A DNA stretch of 64,000 bases from Microbacterium terrae. GTDB lineage: Bacteria > Actinomycetota > Actinomycetes > Actinomycetales > Microbacteriaceae. Below the pieces are notes generated by a model. The model searched no databases, was not told the origin of the DNA, and saw only the letters and a program-made list of their open reading frames with translations. Made by a program: the position numbers and the translations under genes. Each line of letters begins with the position of its first letter. The stretch's first letter is position 1. Shown piece by piece: positions 1-7,643 of this stretch. The DNA lies in contig NZ_JAFDSS010000001.1 in assembly GCF_017831975.1 (NCBI RefSeq), positions 2,232,001-2,296,000 on the forward strand, given 5' to 3'.

Positions 1-260
1 CCCGGACGCCACTCGGGGTTGAGCTTGATGAGCTTCCCCTCGTCGACCATGCCGCGCAGCAGCGCCTCGTTCTCGGAGCGCGACCCGTCGACCCAGTGCA
101 CGCGGTCGGGCTGGGTGAGTGCCGCGATCTCGTCGACCCAGGCGGTGAGAGCGGCCATGCCCTCACCCTGGATCGCCGGCAGCGTTCCGTACGCGCTCGC
201 GACGGTGGTGCGGGCTGCGCCGGAGTCGGCGGGGCGGGTGAAGATGTCGGCAAGGGCCAT
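1..260 (-). CDS. pckG: Phosphoenolpyruvate carboxykinase (GTP), N-terminal part
   Basis: Only the first 86 or so codons are inside the window; the gene runs off the left edge. The start ATG (258-260, minus strand) follows an AGAGGAG ribosome site. The visible protein contains the block [20 protein letters not shown] followed by [23 protein letters not shown]-like sequence, which matches the amino terminus of actinobacterial GTP-dependent PEP carboxykinases. This enzyme turns oxaloacetate and GTP into phosphoenolpyruvate in the cytosol for gluconeogenesis. It is divergent from ramB, a regulator of acetate and C2/C3 metabolism, so shared control through the 122-bp gap is plausible (inference). 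Catalytic motifs lie outside the window. Confidence 0.88.
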   Translation of the reverse strand, partial: MALADIFTRPADSGAARTTVASAYGTLPAIQGEGMAALTAWVDEIAALTQPDRVHWVDGSRSENEALLRGMVDEGKLIKLNPEWRP

Positions 261-357
261 GGTGTCGCTCCTCTGCGTTCACGGATGATGCGGGTGGTCT
301 TGTTCCACCATGCGACGCGGATGCTGTCTCTTTCAGTGAAATCTGGTCGTAAGACTT

Positions 358-376
358 GCGATTCTTTCGCTAGCAT
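358..376 (+). promoter_or_regulatory. ramB promoter with small inverted repeat
   Basis: A TAGCAT -10-like hexamer at 371-376 ends six bases before the ramB ATG, and no Shine-Dalgarno sits in between, so a leaderless transcript is likely. Directly upstream is GCGA-N5-TCGC (358-370), which could be an autoregulatory site. RamB is known to control its own gene in corynebacteria; that this repeat is its site is a guess. Confidence 0.4.
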
Positions 377-382
377 CAAGGA

Positions 383-1819
383 ATGCCCCCCACCGCGCTC
401 GAGCTGTCCACCCTCGGCCATCGCATCCGTCATCAGCGGATCTCGCACGGGTTCACCCTCGACGAGCTCGGCGAGCGCGTCGGCGTCGCGGGCAGCCAGC
501 TGAGCCTGATCGAGAACGGCAAGCGCGAGCCGAAGCTGTCGCTCCTGCAGGCGATCGCGACAGCCACCGGGGTCGACGTCGCCGACCTGCTCTCGAACGA
601 GCCGCCCAACCGGCGCGCCGCGCTCGAGATCGAGCTCGAGCGGGCGCAGTCGAGCTCGGTGTTCAAGCAGCTCGGCATCCCTCCCGTGAAGGTCACCAAG
701 GGCATGACCGACGACACGATCGAGTCGCTCCTCGGGCTCCACCGCGAACTGCAGCGCCGCGAGCGCGAGGCTATCGCGACGCCGGAGGAGGCCCGGCGCG
801 CGAACACCGAGCTGCGTCTGAAGATGCGCGCCCTCGACAACTACCTGCCCGACATCGAGAGGCTCGCCGAGAAGCAGCTGAAGTCCGCCGGCCATGTGTC
901 GGGCGCCCTCACGCACCGCACGGTGAGCATCATGGCCGAGAAGCTCGGCTTCGAGCTGATCTACGTCAACGACCTGCCGCACTCGGCACGCTCGGTCACC
1001 GACCTCGAGAACGGGCGCATCTACCTGCCGCCCGCGTCGATCCCCGGCGGTCACGGCCTGCGTTCGATGGCGCTGCAGGCGATGGCGCACCGCCTGCTCG
1101 GCCACAAGCGGCCGACCGACTACGCCGACTTCCTCCAGCAGCGCCTCGAGATCAACTACTACGCCGCGGCATGCCTCATGCCCGAGACCGCGTCGGTCGC
1201 CTTCCTCGCCCAGGCGAAGAAGGATCGCAACCTCGCCGTCGAGGACTTCCGCGATGCATTCGGCACCACGCACGAGTCGGCGGGCATGCGTCTGACCAAC
1301 CTCGCGACGCAGCACCTCGGCATCCCGCTGCACTTCCTCCGCGTCGACGGCGCGGGGGCGATCACCCGCGTGTACGAGAACGACGACCTGCCGCTGCCGA
1401 TGGATGTGACGGGCGCCGTCGACGGGCAGATCGCCTGCCGCCGCTTCTCGGCGCGCGCGGCGTTCTCGGAGCAGAACCGCACCACCGAGCACTACCAGTA
1501 CACCGACACCCCCGCGGGCACGTTCTGGTGCTCGACGCAGACGGGCAGCACATCCGACGGCGAGTTCTCGATCACGGTGGGCGTGCCGTTCGACGACGCG
1601 CGCTGGTTCCGGGGGCGTGAGACCCAGAAGCGCGCGACCTCGACGTGCCCCGACGAGTCGTGCTGCCGCCGCGCCCCGGGCGAAGCCGCCGCGCGCTGGT
1701 CGGGCAAGGCGTGGCCGAGCGCGCGCGTGCACATGCAGATGTTCTCGCCGCTCCCCCGTGGCGCGTTCCCCGGCATCGACGACAACGAGGTCTACACCTT
1801 CCTCGACCGCCACGCCTGA
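383..1819 (+). CDS. ramB: RamB-like XRE regulator of acetate/short-chain acyl metabolism
   Basis: The protein is 478 aa, the usual RamB size. Residues 8-65 form an XRE helix-turn-helix (LDELGERVGVAGSQLSLIEN), followed by a helical linker to about residue 170. A domain of the ImmA/IrrE type follows, in which the HExxH zinc motif is degenerate (AMAHRLLGH near residue 235), and it includes the family block EINYYAAACLMPE. The C-terminal DUF2083-type region carries several cysteines (WCSTQTGS near 383, TCPDESCC near 420). In Corynebacterium RamB represses acetate activation and glyoxylate-cycle genes. Here it is divergent from pckG, so control of gluconeogenesis on C2/C3 substrates is a reasonable inference. 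The ATG appears leaderless. Family assignment is firm; the regulon is inferred. Confidence 0.85.
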   Translation: MPPTALELSTLGHRIRHQRISHGFTLDELGERVGVAGSQLSLIENGKREPKLSLLQAIATATGVDVADLLSNEPPNRRAALEIELERAQSSSVFKQLGIPPVKVTKGMTDDTIESLLGLHRELQRREREAIATPEEARRANTELRLKMRALDNYLPDIERLAEKQLKSAGHVSGALTHRTVSIMAEKLGFELIYVNDLPHSARSVTDLENGRIYLPPASIPGGHGLRSMALQAMAHRLLGHKRPTDYADFLQQRLEINYYAAACLMPETASVAFLAQAKKDRNLAVEDFRDAFGTTHESAGMRLTNLATQHLGIPLHFLRVDGAGAITRVYENDDLPLPMDVTGAVDGQIACRRFSARAAFSEQNRTTEHYQYTDTPAGTFWCSTQTGSTSDGEFSITVGVPFDDARWFRGRETQKRATSTCPDESCCRRAPGEAAARWSGKAWPSARVHMQMFSPLPRGAFPGIDDNEVYTFLDRHA

Positions 1820-1933
1820 GCGTTGTCGCATCCGCGCCCTGCGGCGAAGAGGCCTCGAGCACCGCTCAGTTCGTCTCCGTCGAATCGACGCCGAGCAGGC
1901 ATCGAACCTCGATGTGACGGAGCCGAACTGCGG

Positions 1934-1976
1934 CTCGCGGGCACCCTCGCGGGAGCGCGAGGCACGCGCCCGCGAG
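1934..1976. terminator. Nested GC-rich hairpin between convergent genes
   Basis: CTCGCGGGC (1934-1942) pairs with GCCCGCGAG (1968-1976), and a second stem, CCTCGCG/CGCGAGG (1945-1951 with 1956-1962, loop GGAG), sits inside. It lies between the end of ramB and the end of the convergent winged-helix gene, so it may terminate both. No U tract is seen, as is common in high-GC actinobacteria. Confidence 0.55.
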
Positions 1977-1992
1977 GGGAAGCCGCGACGCG

Positions 1993-3099
1993 TCAGCCGG
2001 TGATGAACGTGCGATAACGGTCGAGCGCCGCGGCCACGTCGGCATCGGATGCCGCCCCCGGGGCGAAGAGCTCCGGCACCGGATCGTCGGCGTGACGGCC
2101 GACGGCGACGGAGTGCGTCCACACGCCGACGACCTGCCCGCGCGCGACGAGGATCGGCCGGACGATGCCGTTCATGCTGGGTCCGACCGCCGCGAGGAAC
2201 TCCGGCGCGCACGGCACGGTGCGATCGGCGTACGAGAGGTAGTACTCCTCGAACGGCGGGAGCGCGACGACGCTCGGCGTCGCGGAGCGCCGCGGCGCGG
2301 CATCCGTCGTCACGTACTGCGGCTCGGGCTGGTCGTCGACGATGACGAGGCGATCGGATGCCGCCGCCGCGGCTGAGCGCGCGACGCCGAGCGGGAGTCC
2401 CGACCACCACGCGAAGTCACGCGCACCGACCGGGCCGTGCGACGCCGTGAAGCGCACGAAGAACTCGGCGAGCGGATCCGCCGGAGCGCGATGCTCGCCG
2501 ATCCAGTCGTCGACGAGCACGAAGTACTGCTCGCGCGACGGTCCGGCCTCACGCGGCACGACCGGTCCCTGACACAGCACGAGCCGCATCGAGAGGCGGG
2601 TGAGCAGGTGGTAGCCGCGCTGCTTCGCCGTCGAGACGCCTGCGGCCTCCCACACGGCGAACAGCTCCGCGCGGGTGAGCCGCCCGCCTCCGGCCAGGGC
2701 TGACCGCGCCGCGACCTCCGCCAGTGCCGCCTCGGCGTCGTCGATGCCCTCGCGGCGATGCACGGCGGCTGCGCCCCGGATCTGGCGTTCGCCGGTGAGC
2801 GAGAGCACCCAGCCGAGGTCTTCGGGCGGGATGACGTGGATCGTGCCGCGCATGGTCCACGACCGCACCAGTTCGCCGCGGTCGAGCGCAGCGTCGACGT
2901 CGCTCAGTCGGGGCGTGCCGCGGGTGCGCGCGGCCAGCGCCCAGCGGCCGCCCCAGAACTCCTGACCCTGCGTGGCGAGCATGTGGCGGCCCGCCTCGGC
3001 GATCGTCGCCGCGGGCGCGCTCAGCCGATGGGAGCGAAGACGCCGCTCGATCGTCGCCGAGCGTGAGCCTGCTGCATCCCGAGGCGACGTGGCGACCAT
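1993..3099 (-). CDS. Winged-helix DNA-binding protein, HTH_42 (AlkZ/YcaQ-like)
   Basis: A soluble protein of about 368 aa that fits the HTH_42 superfamily, whose studied members (AlkZ, YcaQ) are DNA glycosylases acting on alkylated bases or interstrand crosslinks. Family marks include the early LATQGQEFWGGRWAL block, which holds a QxQ-like pair, then SWTMRGTIHVIPPEDLGWVL, then VWEAAGVSTAKQRGYHLL, and a C-terminal LPPFEEYYLSYADR stretch. I chose ATG at 3099 because AGGA lies seven bases upstream; a GTG at 3135 in frame would add 12 residues. It follows the HxlR gene on the same strand after a short gap. Repair activity is inferred from family only; many actinobacterial paralogues are untested. 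Confidence 0.75.
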   Translation of the reverse strand: MVATSPRDAAGSRSATIERRLRSHRLSAPAATIAEAGRHMLATQGQEFWGGRWALAARTRGTPRLSDVDAALDRGELVRSWTMRGTIHVIPPEDLGWVLSLTGERQIRGAAAVHRREGIDDAEAALAEVAARSALAGGGRLTRAELFAVWEAAGVSTAKQRGYHLLTRLSMRLVLCQGPVVPREAGPSREQYFVLVDDWIGEHRAPADPLAEFFVRFTASHGPVGARDFAWWSGLPLGVARSAAAAASDRLVIVDDQPEPQYVTTDAAPRRSATPSVVALPPFEEYYLSYADRTVPCAPEFLAAVGPSMNGIVRPILVARGQVVGVWTHSVAVGRHADDPVPELFAPGAASDADVAAALDRYRTFITG

Positions 3100-3140
3100 G
3101 CGCCCATCCTGCACGGCTGCGGCGACATCGGCCACCGCGC

Positions 3141-3536
3141 TCAGCGCGCGTCGTACTCGGCGCGTGCGGCCTCGATGCGGGCCCGGTTCTCGATCGCCCA
3201 GTCGCCGAGCGCGATCGACAGCTGCAGCAGCGTGCCGCCGAGGTCGGTGAGCTCGTACTCGACGCGCGGGGGAACCTCGGCGTGCACGGTGCGCGAGACG
3301 AGTCCGTCGCGCTCCAGCTGGCGGAGCGTGAGGGTCAGCATCCGCTGCGAGATGCCCGGGATGTGGCGCTGCAGTTCACTGAAGCGCAGCCGTCCGCCCC
3401 GCAGCGTCGCGACGACGAGCAGGGTCCACTTGTCGCCGACGCGCGCGAGCACGTCGCGCACCGCACGGCCGTCGCCGACCGCCGAGCACGACCCTTCATA
3501 CGCCGTGATCGGGGCGGGGCTCTCAGCTGTCGTCAT
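3141..3536 (-). CDS. HxlR-family transcriptional regulator
   Basis: The product is 131 aa, the typical length. The HxlR core is clear: DVLARVGDKWTLLVVATLRGGRLRFSELQRHIPGISQRMLTLTLRQLERDGLV, described here by its start at about residue 28 and its end near 80, then RVEYELTDLG. A cysteine near the N terminus (residue 17) could be a redox sensor, as in some HxlR/YodB proteins. The gene is divergent from a DoxX protein, a very common HxlR pairing, so it probably represses that neighbour. The inducing signal is unknown but is often electrophiles or oxidants in this family. Confidence 0.85.
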   Translation of the reverse strand: MTTAESPAPITAYEGSCSAVGDGRAVRDVLARVGDKWTLLVVATLRGGRLRFSELQRHIPGISQRMLTLTLRQLERDGLVSRTVHAEVPPRVEYELTDLGGTLLQLSIALGDWAIENRARIEAARAEYDAR

Positions 3537-3594
3537 CGCGTGTCACCTGCTTACCTCCGTGTGCCTTTTGCACGCCTCGCGCACATGTGGTGAG

Positions 3595-3613
3595 GTTAGT
3601 CACTGATCGTAAC
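3595..3613. promoter_or_regulatory. Possible HxlR operator in divergent promoter
   Basis: GTTAGTCACTGATCGTAAC has outer arms GTTA/TAAC and lies in the 103-bp gap between the divergent hxlR-type gene and doxX, 26 bp before the doxX start. Position and dyad fit an operator; no binding consensus for this protein is known to me. Confidence 0.35.
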
Positions 3614-3639
3614 AGACCCCCCTCTTCGTACGGAGAAAC

Positions 3640-4008
3640 ATGCTCATCGCCCTCTGGATCCTCAACGGACTGCTCGCCCTCGCCTTCATCGCCGCCGGCA
3701 CCATGAAGGCCCTGCGTCCCAAGCCCGCCCTCGTGGCGAGCGGCATGGGCTGGGCCGACGACTTCTCCGACCCGTCGGTCAAGCTCATCGGCGTCTCCGA
3801 GATCGTCGGCGGCGTCGGCCTCATCCTGCCGCTGCTCACCGGCATCGCCCCGGTCCTGACGCCGATCGCAGCCACCGCCCTCACCGTCGTGATGGTCGGT
3901 GCCGTCGTGGTGCACGTGCGCCGCAAGGAGTCGGCGACGCCCTCGATCGTGCTCGGCGTGCTGTCGGCCGTGAGCGCGGTGCTCGGCTTCATCGTCGTCG
4001 CCGGCTGA
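3640..4008 (+). CDS. DoxX-family integral membrane protein
   Basis: The product is 122 aa with four hydrophobic segments: the N terminus (LIALWILNGLLALAFIAAG), about 42-62 around the VGGVGLILPLL stretch, about 64-88, and the C-terminal SIVLGVLSAVSAVLGFIVVA. Size, topology and the MKALRPKP turn after the first helix fit DoxX/DoxX-like proteins. Members are small membrane proteins linked to thiol or oxidative stress, but most lack a defined reaction. A GGAG site precedes the ATG. Control by the divergent HxlR protein is the natural inference. Confidence 0.75.
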   Translation: MLIALWILNGLLALAFIAAGTMKALRPKPALVASGMGWADDFSDPSVKLIGVSEIVGGVGLILPLLTGIAPVLTPIAATALTVVMVGAVVVHVRRKESATPSIVLGVLSAVSAVLGFIVVAG

Positions 4009-4048
4009 TACGCCGCGCCCCGGCCGCTCTCGGTGACGGGACCGTCTC

Positions 4049-4092
4049 CGCAGCGGGAGGACGCCTCATCACGAAGCGTCGTCCCGCTGCGG
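4049..4092. terminator. Bidirectional hairpin terminator
   Basis: An approximately 17-bp stem, CCGCAGCGGGAGGACGC against GCGTCGTCCCGCTGCGG with one mismatch, closes an 11-nt loop. It sits between the convergent doxX and VWA genes. Confidence 0.65.
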
Positions 4093-4102
4093 CACCCGGC
4101 CG

Positions 4103-5806
4103 CTACCCGCAGAACGGGCGGCAGCCGCGCTGGGTGACCGCGTCGATCAGCACCGTGCCGATGTCGGTGGGCTGGAGCGCCTGATACGCCGCGCCGTCGG
4201 TGGCGGCGGCGATCTGCTCCAGAGCATCCTGGTCGGTGTCGGGCCCGTAGCCGATCGCGATCACCGCGACGGGCTGGGCGGGATCCCGCAGCTTCTCGAG
4301 CTCCACGATCAGCCCCGGCAGATCGAGGCCGGCGTCGTCCTCGTTGTAGCCGTCGGTGTTGAGGAGCACCAGGTTCACCTCGCCGGGCACGTAGGTGTCG
4401 CGCATGTAGCTCACCGCGGCGAGCACGCTGTCGTACAGCCCGGTGCCGCCGCCGACGTAACTGTCGAGTCCGTTCGCCGTGTCGATCGTGGCCTGCTTGT
4501 GCGCCGGATCGCTCAACGGTCCGAACGGCACGACCTCCTGCCAGTCCTGCCCGCCGATCCGGCGGCTGGAGAACACCCACGTCGCCAGCGACGAGTCGGC
4601 CGACAACGAGTTGACGGCGCGCACTGCGGCCTGCTCGAACAGGTCGATGCGCCGGAGGTCCGCAGTGGCGGGCTGGAGCATCGACCCCGAGACGTCGTTG
4701 AGCGAGAGCATCCGCGACGGCGCGGTGAGCACCTGCCAGGTGCGCAGCGCCTCGGCCTGGTTCGCGCCGTCGGCGGGGTCGGACGCCCCGCCTGCAGCCC
4801 CAGCCTCGGGCGTCGCCGAGGGCGGCGCGCCACCTGCCGGATCGCGCAGCCCGTACTCGTCGAGCAGGTCGCCGGCACCGACTGCCGCCGTCAGGAGCGC
4901 CTGCGCCGCGTCGAGCGTGCCACCCGACGCGTCCGCGAGCGTCACGAGCGGCACCGTCACGACGGGCTTCACATCGGCGGGGTAGACCGGCACGAGCGGG
5001 GTCGCCGCGTCCTCGTAGTCGGCCACGGCCTGCTCGGTCGTCACGGCGATGGTGGGCTCGGTCGCCGCTGCAGCCGCGGCGAGGGCGTCGTCGACCGTCG
5101 GGACGACTCCGGCCTCGAGGCCGAGCACCAGGGCGGTGAACGTGCGTGCGTCTCCCTCGACGGCGGTCTGCAGGGCGAGGAGTGCGGCCGAGCTCGCCGC
5201 GACCGACTCGGGGTCGGGCACCACGGCGGCGACCGAGCGTCCGGTCAGGCTGCCGAAGCCGGCATCCTCGCTCGCCAGCGCGGTCGCGGTCGGCTCGGCA
5301 GCCGCGAAGACCACCGGGGTGCTGGCGACTGCGCCGCTCACCACGAGGTCGGCGGCGTCGACGCCGGTGCGCTCCTCCGTGCCGGTCACCCGCGCGGGCC
5401 ACATCGAGGAATCGGGCACCCAGATGTCGAAGTCGGGCTCAGCCCCCTCCGAAAGCGCCGCGGCGGTCACCGCGCTGTCCTCGGCGCGGATCGTCACCGC
5501 GGGACAGTCCGCTCCCCCGATGTCGGCCACCATCGCGCCGAGCGCATCGGCGACCGCCGGATCGGCCGTGACGCGAAGGTCGGCGGGCAGGCAGTCCGAG
5601 GCGGCGGCCGCCGGCTCGCGCCCGGGGTCGGACGCGCCGGAGGCGCCGCGCACGACGACGACGCCCACCGTGACGATGAGCGCCACCGCGAGCGCGGCGA
5701 CGAGCACCAGGAGGACGACGGATCGCTTGCGTCGCTGGGCGGCGCGCACCGCGGCGCGCGAAGGGGACTCGCTCGTTGCGGGCGTGTTCGACGGTACTCG
5801 AGCCAC
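4103..5806 (-). CDS. Membrane-anchored substrate-binding/VWA fusion protein
   Basis: The product is about 567 aa. A basic N terminus (RAAQRRKR) is followed by one transmembrane helix at about 30-55, so the rest should be outside the membrane. Residues 70-330 look like a type-2 periplasmic-binding fold (FDIWVPDSSMW, YADVKPVVTVPLV). A C-terminal von Willebrand A domain starts near 365 with the MIDAS motif DVSGSM, plus GGGTGLYDSVLAA and LLNTDGYNEDD. The last residues CRPFC could form a disulphide. Solute-binding plus VWA proteins are common and mostly unstudied in actinobacteria; ligand sensing or cell-surface protein contact is an inference. GTG at 5806 is chosen because GGAG sits five bases upstream; a GTG at 5812 overlaps that site. 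Confidence 0.75.
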   Translation of the reverse strand: MARVPSNTPATSESPSRAAVRAAQRRKRSVVLLVLVAALAVALIVTVGVVVVRGASGASDPGREPAAAASDCLPADLRVTADPAVADALGAMVADIGGADCPAVTIRAEDSAVTAAALSEGAEPDFDIWVPDSSMWPARVTGTEERTGVDAADLVVSGAVASTPVVFAAAEPTATALASEDAGFGSLTGRSVAAVVPDPESVAASSAALLALQTAVEGDARTFTALVLGLEAGVVPTVDDALAAAAAATEPTIAVTTEQAVADYEDAATPLVPVYPADVKPVVTVPLVTLADASGGTLDAAQALLTAAVGAGDLLDEYGLRDPAGGAPPSATPEAGAAGGASDPADGANQAEALRTWQVLTAPSRMLSLNDVSGSMLQPATADLRRIDLFEQAAVRAVNSLSADSSLATWVFSSRRIGGQDWQEVVPFGPLSDPAHKQATIDTANGLDSYVGGGTGLYDSVLAAVSYMRDTYVPGEVNLVLLNTDGYNEDDAGLDLPGLIVELEKLRDPAQPVAVIAIGYGPDTDQDALEQIAAATDGAAYQALQPTDIGTVLIDAVTQRGCRPFCG

Positions 5807-6001
5807 GGGCACTCCGTTTCGGCGGGCGGGGTCCGCTGACGGGATACGACGGCGCAGTCGAGGAGTACGTCATCGTACGGTGGGGGGATACTGCGGTCGA
5901 GTGTAGGCGACAGGGCGCAGGAGCCGAAACTGCACGGCGACCGCACCAGGTCTCGTCAGCCCGCGATCCGCCCCCGCACCCCGTCGAACGGTGCCCGCGA
6001 C

Positions 6002-7486
6002 TCAGAACGGGTTCGGCGTGAGCGTGTACTTCGTCTGCAGGTACTCGTGGATGCCTTCGGCTCCGCCCTCGCGGCCGAGACCCGACATCTTCCAGCCGCC
6101 GAACGGGGCCGCCGCGTTCGAGACGACGCCCATGTTGAGGCCCATCATCCCGGTCTCGAGCCGCTCGATCATGCGCTGGCCGCGGGCGAGGCTCTCGGTG
6201 AACACGTACGAGACGAGCCCGTACTCGGTGTCGTTGGCGAGGGCCACCGCCTCGTCCTCGGTGTCGAACGGGACGATGGCGAGCACCGGCCCGAAGATCT
6301 CCTCGCGGAGGATGTCGGAGCCGGCCTGCACGTCGGTCACGACGGTCGGCTGGTAGAAGGTTCCGGGGCCGTCGAGGGCCTCGCCGCCGGTCTGCACCTG
6401 CGCGCCGCGGGCGACGGCGTCGGCCACGAGCGCCGCGGCCTTCGCGACCGCACGGTCGTCGATGAGGGGTCCGATCGCGACGCCGTCCTCGGTGCCACGG
6501 CCGATCTTGAGCGCATCGACGCGCTCGGTGACGCGGCGCGCGAATTCGCCTGCGACCGAACGGTGCACGATGAAGCGGTTCGCGGCGGTGCACGCCTGGC
6601 CGATGTTGCGGAACTTCGCCGCCATCGCGCCGTCGACCGCCTTGTCGAGGTCGGCGTCGTCGAACACGACGAACGGCGCGTTGCCGCCGAGCTCCATCGA
6701 CGTGCGCAGCACGCCCTGCGCAGCCTGCTCGAGCAGGCGCTGCCCGACCTGGGTCGACCCGGTGAACGACAGCTTGCGCAGTCTCGGATCACGGATGATC
6801 GGCTCCGATACCGCACCCGACGTCGACGTCGTGAAGACGTTGACGACGCCCTTCGGCAGCCCCGCGTCTTCGAGCAGCTTCGCGAACGCGAGCGTCGTGA
6901 GCGGGGTGAGCTCGGCCGGCTTGATGACCACGGTGCAGCCTGCTGCGAGCGCGGGGGCGATCTTGCGCGTCGCCATGGCGAGCGGGAAGTTCCACGGTGT
7001 GATGAGGAAGCAGGGACCGACCGGATGCTGCGACACGATCATGCGCCCGGTGCCCTCGGGGTTGTCGCCGTAGCGACCCTGGATGCGGGCGGTCTCCTCG
7101 CTGAACCACCGCAGGAACTCGCCGCCGTACGCGACCTCGCCACGGGCCTCGGCGAGCGGCTTGCCCATCTCGACCGTCATCAGCAGCGCGAAGTCCTCCT
7201 TGCGCTCCTGCAGCAGGTCGAACGCACGGCGCAGGATCTCGGCGCGCTCGCGCGCGGGGGTCGCCGCCCACGACGGGAACGCCTCCACCGCGGCATCCAG
7301 CGCCGCGATGCCGTCGGCGGGCGAGGCATCCGCGATCTCCTTCACGACCTGGCCGTTCGACGGGTCGTACACCTTCAGGGTCTTCCCCGCGGATGCCGCG
7401 CGCCATTCGCCGCCGATGAACAGGGCGTCGGGAACGGATGCCAGCAGCTCGCTCTCGCGGCTGACGGTCGGTGTGGTCACGGTCAC
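6002..7486 (-). CDS. gabD: NAD(P)-dependent succinate-semialdehyde dehydrogenase
   Basis: An aldehyde dehydrogenase of 494 aa, resembling GabD throughout. Visible motifs are LITPWNFPLAMATRKIAPAL, the cofactor loop FTGSTQVG, the catalytic glutamate in MELGGNAPF (about 265) and the catalytic cysteine in GQACTAANR (about 299). It oxidises succinic semialdehyde to succinate. That product arises from the HpaI aldolase encoded near 39.6 kb, so this may be the last step of homoprotocatechuate breakdown, though it is not in that operon. The start is GTG at 7486, with GAGGGAG five bases upstream; a longer ATG start at 7522 lacks such a site. Substrate specificity among ALDHs cannot be proven from sequence alone. 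Confidence 0.82.
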   Translation of the reverse strand: MTVTTPTVSRESELLASVPDALFIGGEWRAASAGKTLKVYDPSNGQVVKEIADASPADGIAALDAAVEAFPSWAATPARERAEILRRAFDLLQERKEDFALLMTVEMGKPLAEARGEVAYGGEFLRWFSEETARIQGRYGDNPEGTGRMIVSQHPVGPCFLITPWNFPLAMATRKIAPALAAGCTVVIKPAELTPLTTLAFAKLLEDAGLPKGVVNVFTTSTSGAVSEPIIRDPRLRKLSFTGSTQVGQRLLEQAAQGVLRTSMELGGNAPFVVFDDADLDKAVDGAMAAKFRNIGQACTAANRFIVHRSVAGEFARRVTERVDALKIGRGTEDGVAIGPLIDDRAVAKAAALVADAVARGAQVQTGGEALDGPGTFYQPTVVTDVQAGSDILREEIFGPVLAIVPFDTEDEAVALANDTEYGLVSYVFTESLARGQRMIERLETGMMGLNMGVVSNAAAPFGGWKMSGLGREGGAEGIHEYLQTKYTLTPNPF

Positions 7487-7572
7487 GGGGACTCCCTCGT
7501 CGGTCGACGGATGCCGCGGCATCCGTGCTCTCGGTGGTTCATCGGCAATTCTGCCCGCCGATCCACGGCGGT

Positions 7573-7592
7573 CGTTCTATACATCGAGTACA
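7573..7592. promoter_or_regulatory. Possible third copy of the IclR-type operator
   Basis: CGTTCTATACATCGAGTACA in the gap upstream of the semialdehyde dehydrogenase shares GTTCTATA and TCGA with the paired sites at 9657-9693. If real, it would place this gene under the same IclR regulator. The match is partial and could be chance. Confidence 0.25.
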
Positions 7593-7643
7593 TCGCGTGG
7601 CGCGTTCGCTCCGTCGCGGCGAAGTTCGCTCGGACCCCCGCGA

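Noticed and set aside
261-382. Additional small gene reading over the pckG start
   Set aside because: Open frames here overlap pckG and ramB starts and have no coding character.
3600-5402. Minus-strand open frame of 600 codons across doxX and the VWA gene
   Set aside because: Arg/Ala-rich, crosses a terminator and two real genes in other frames.
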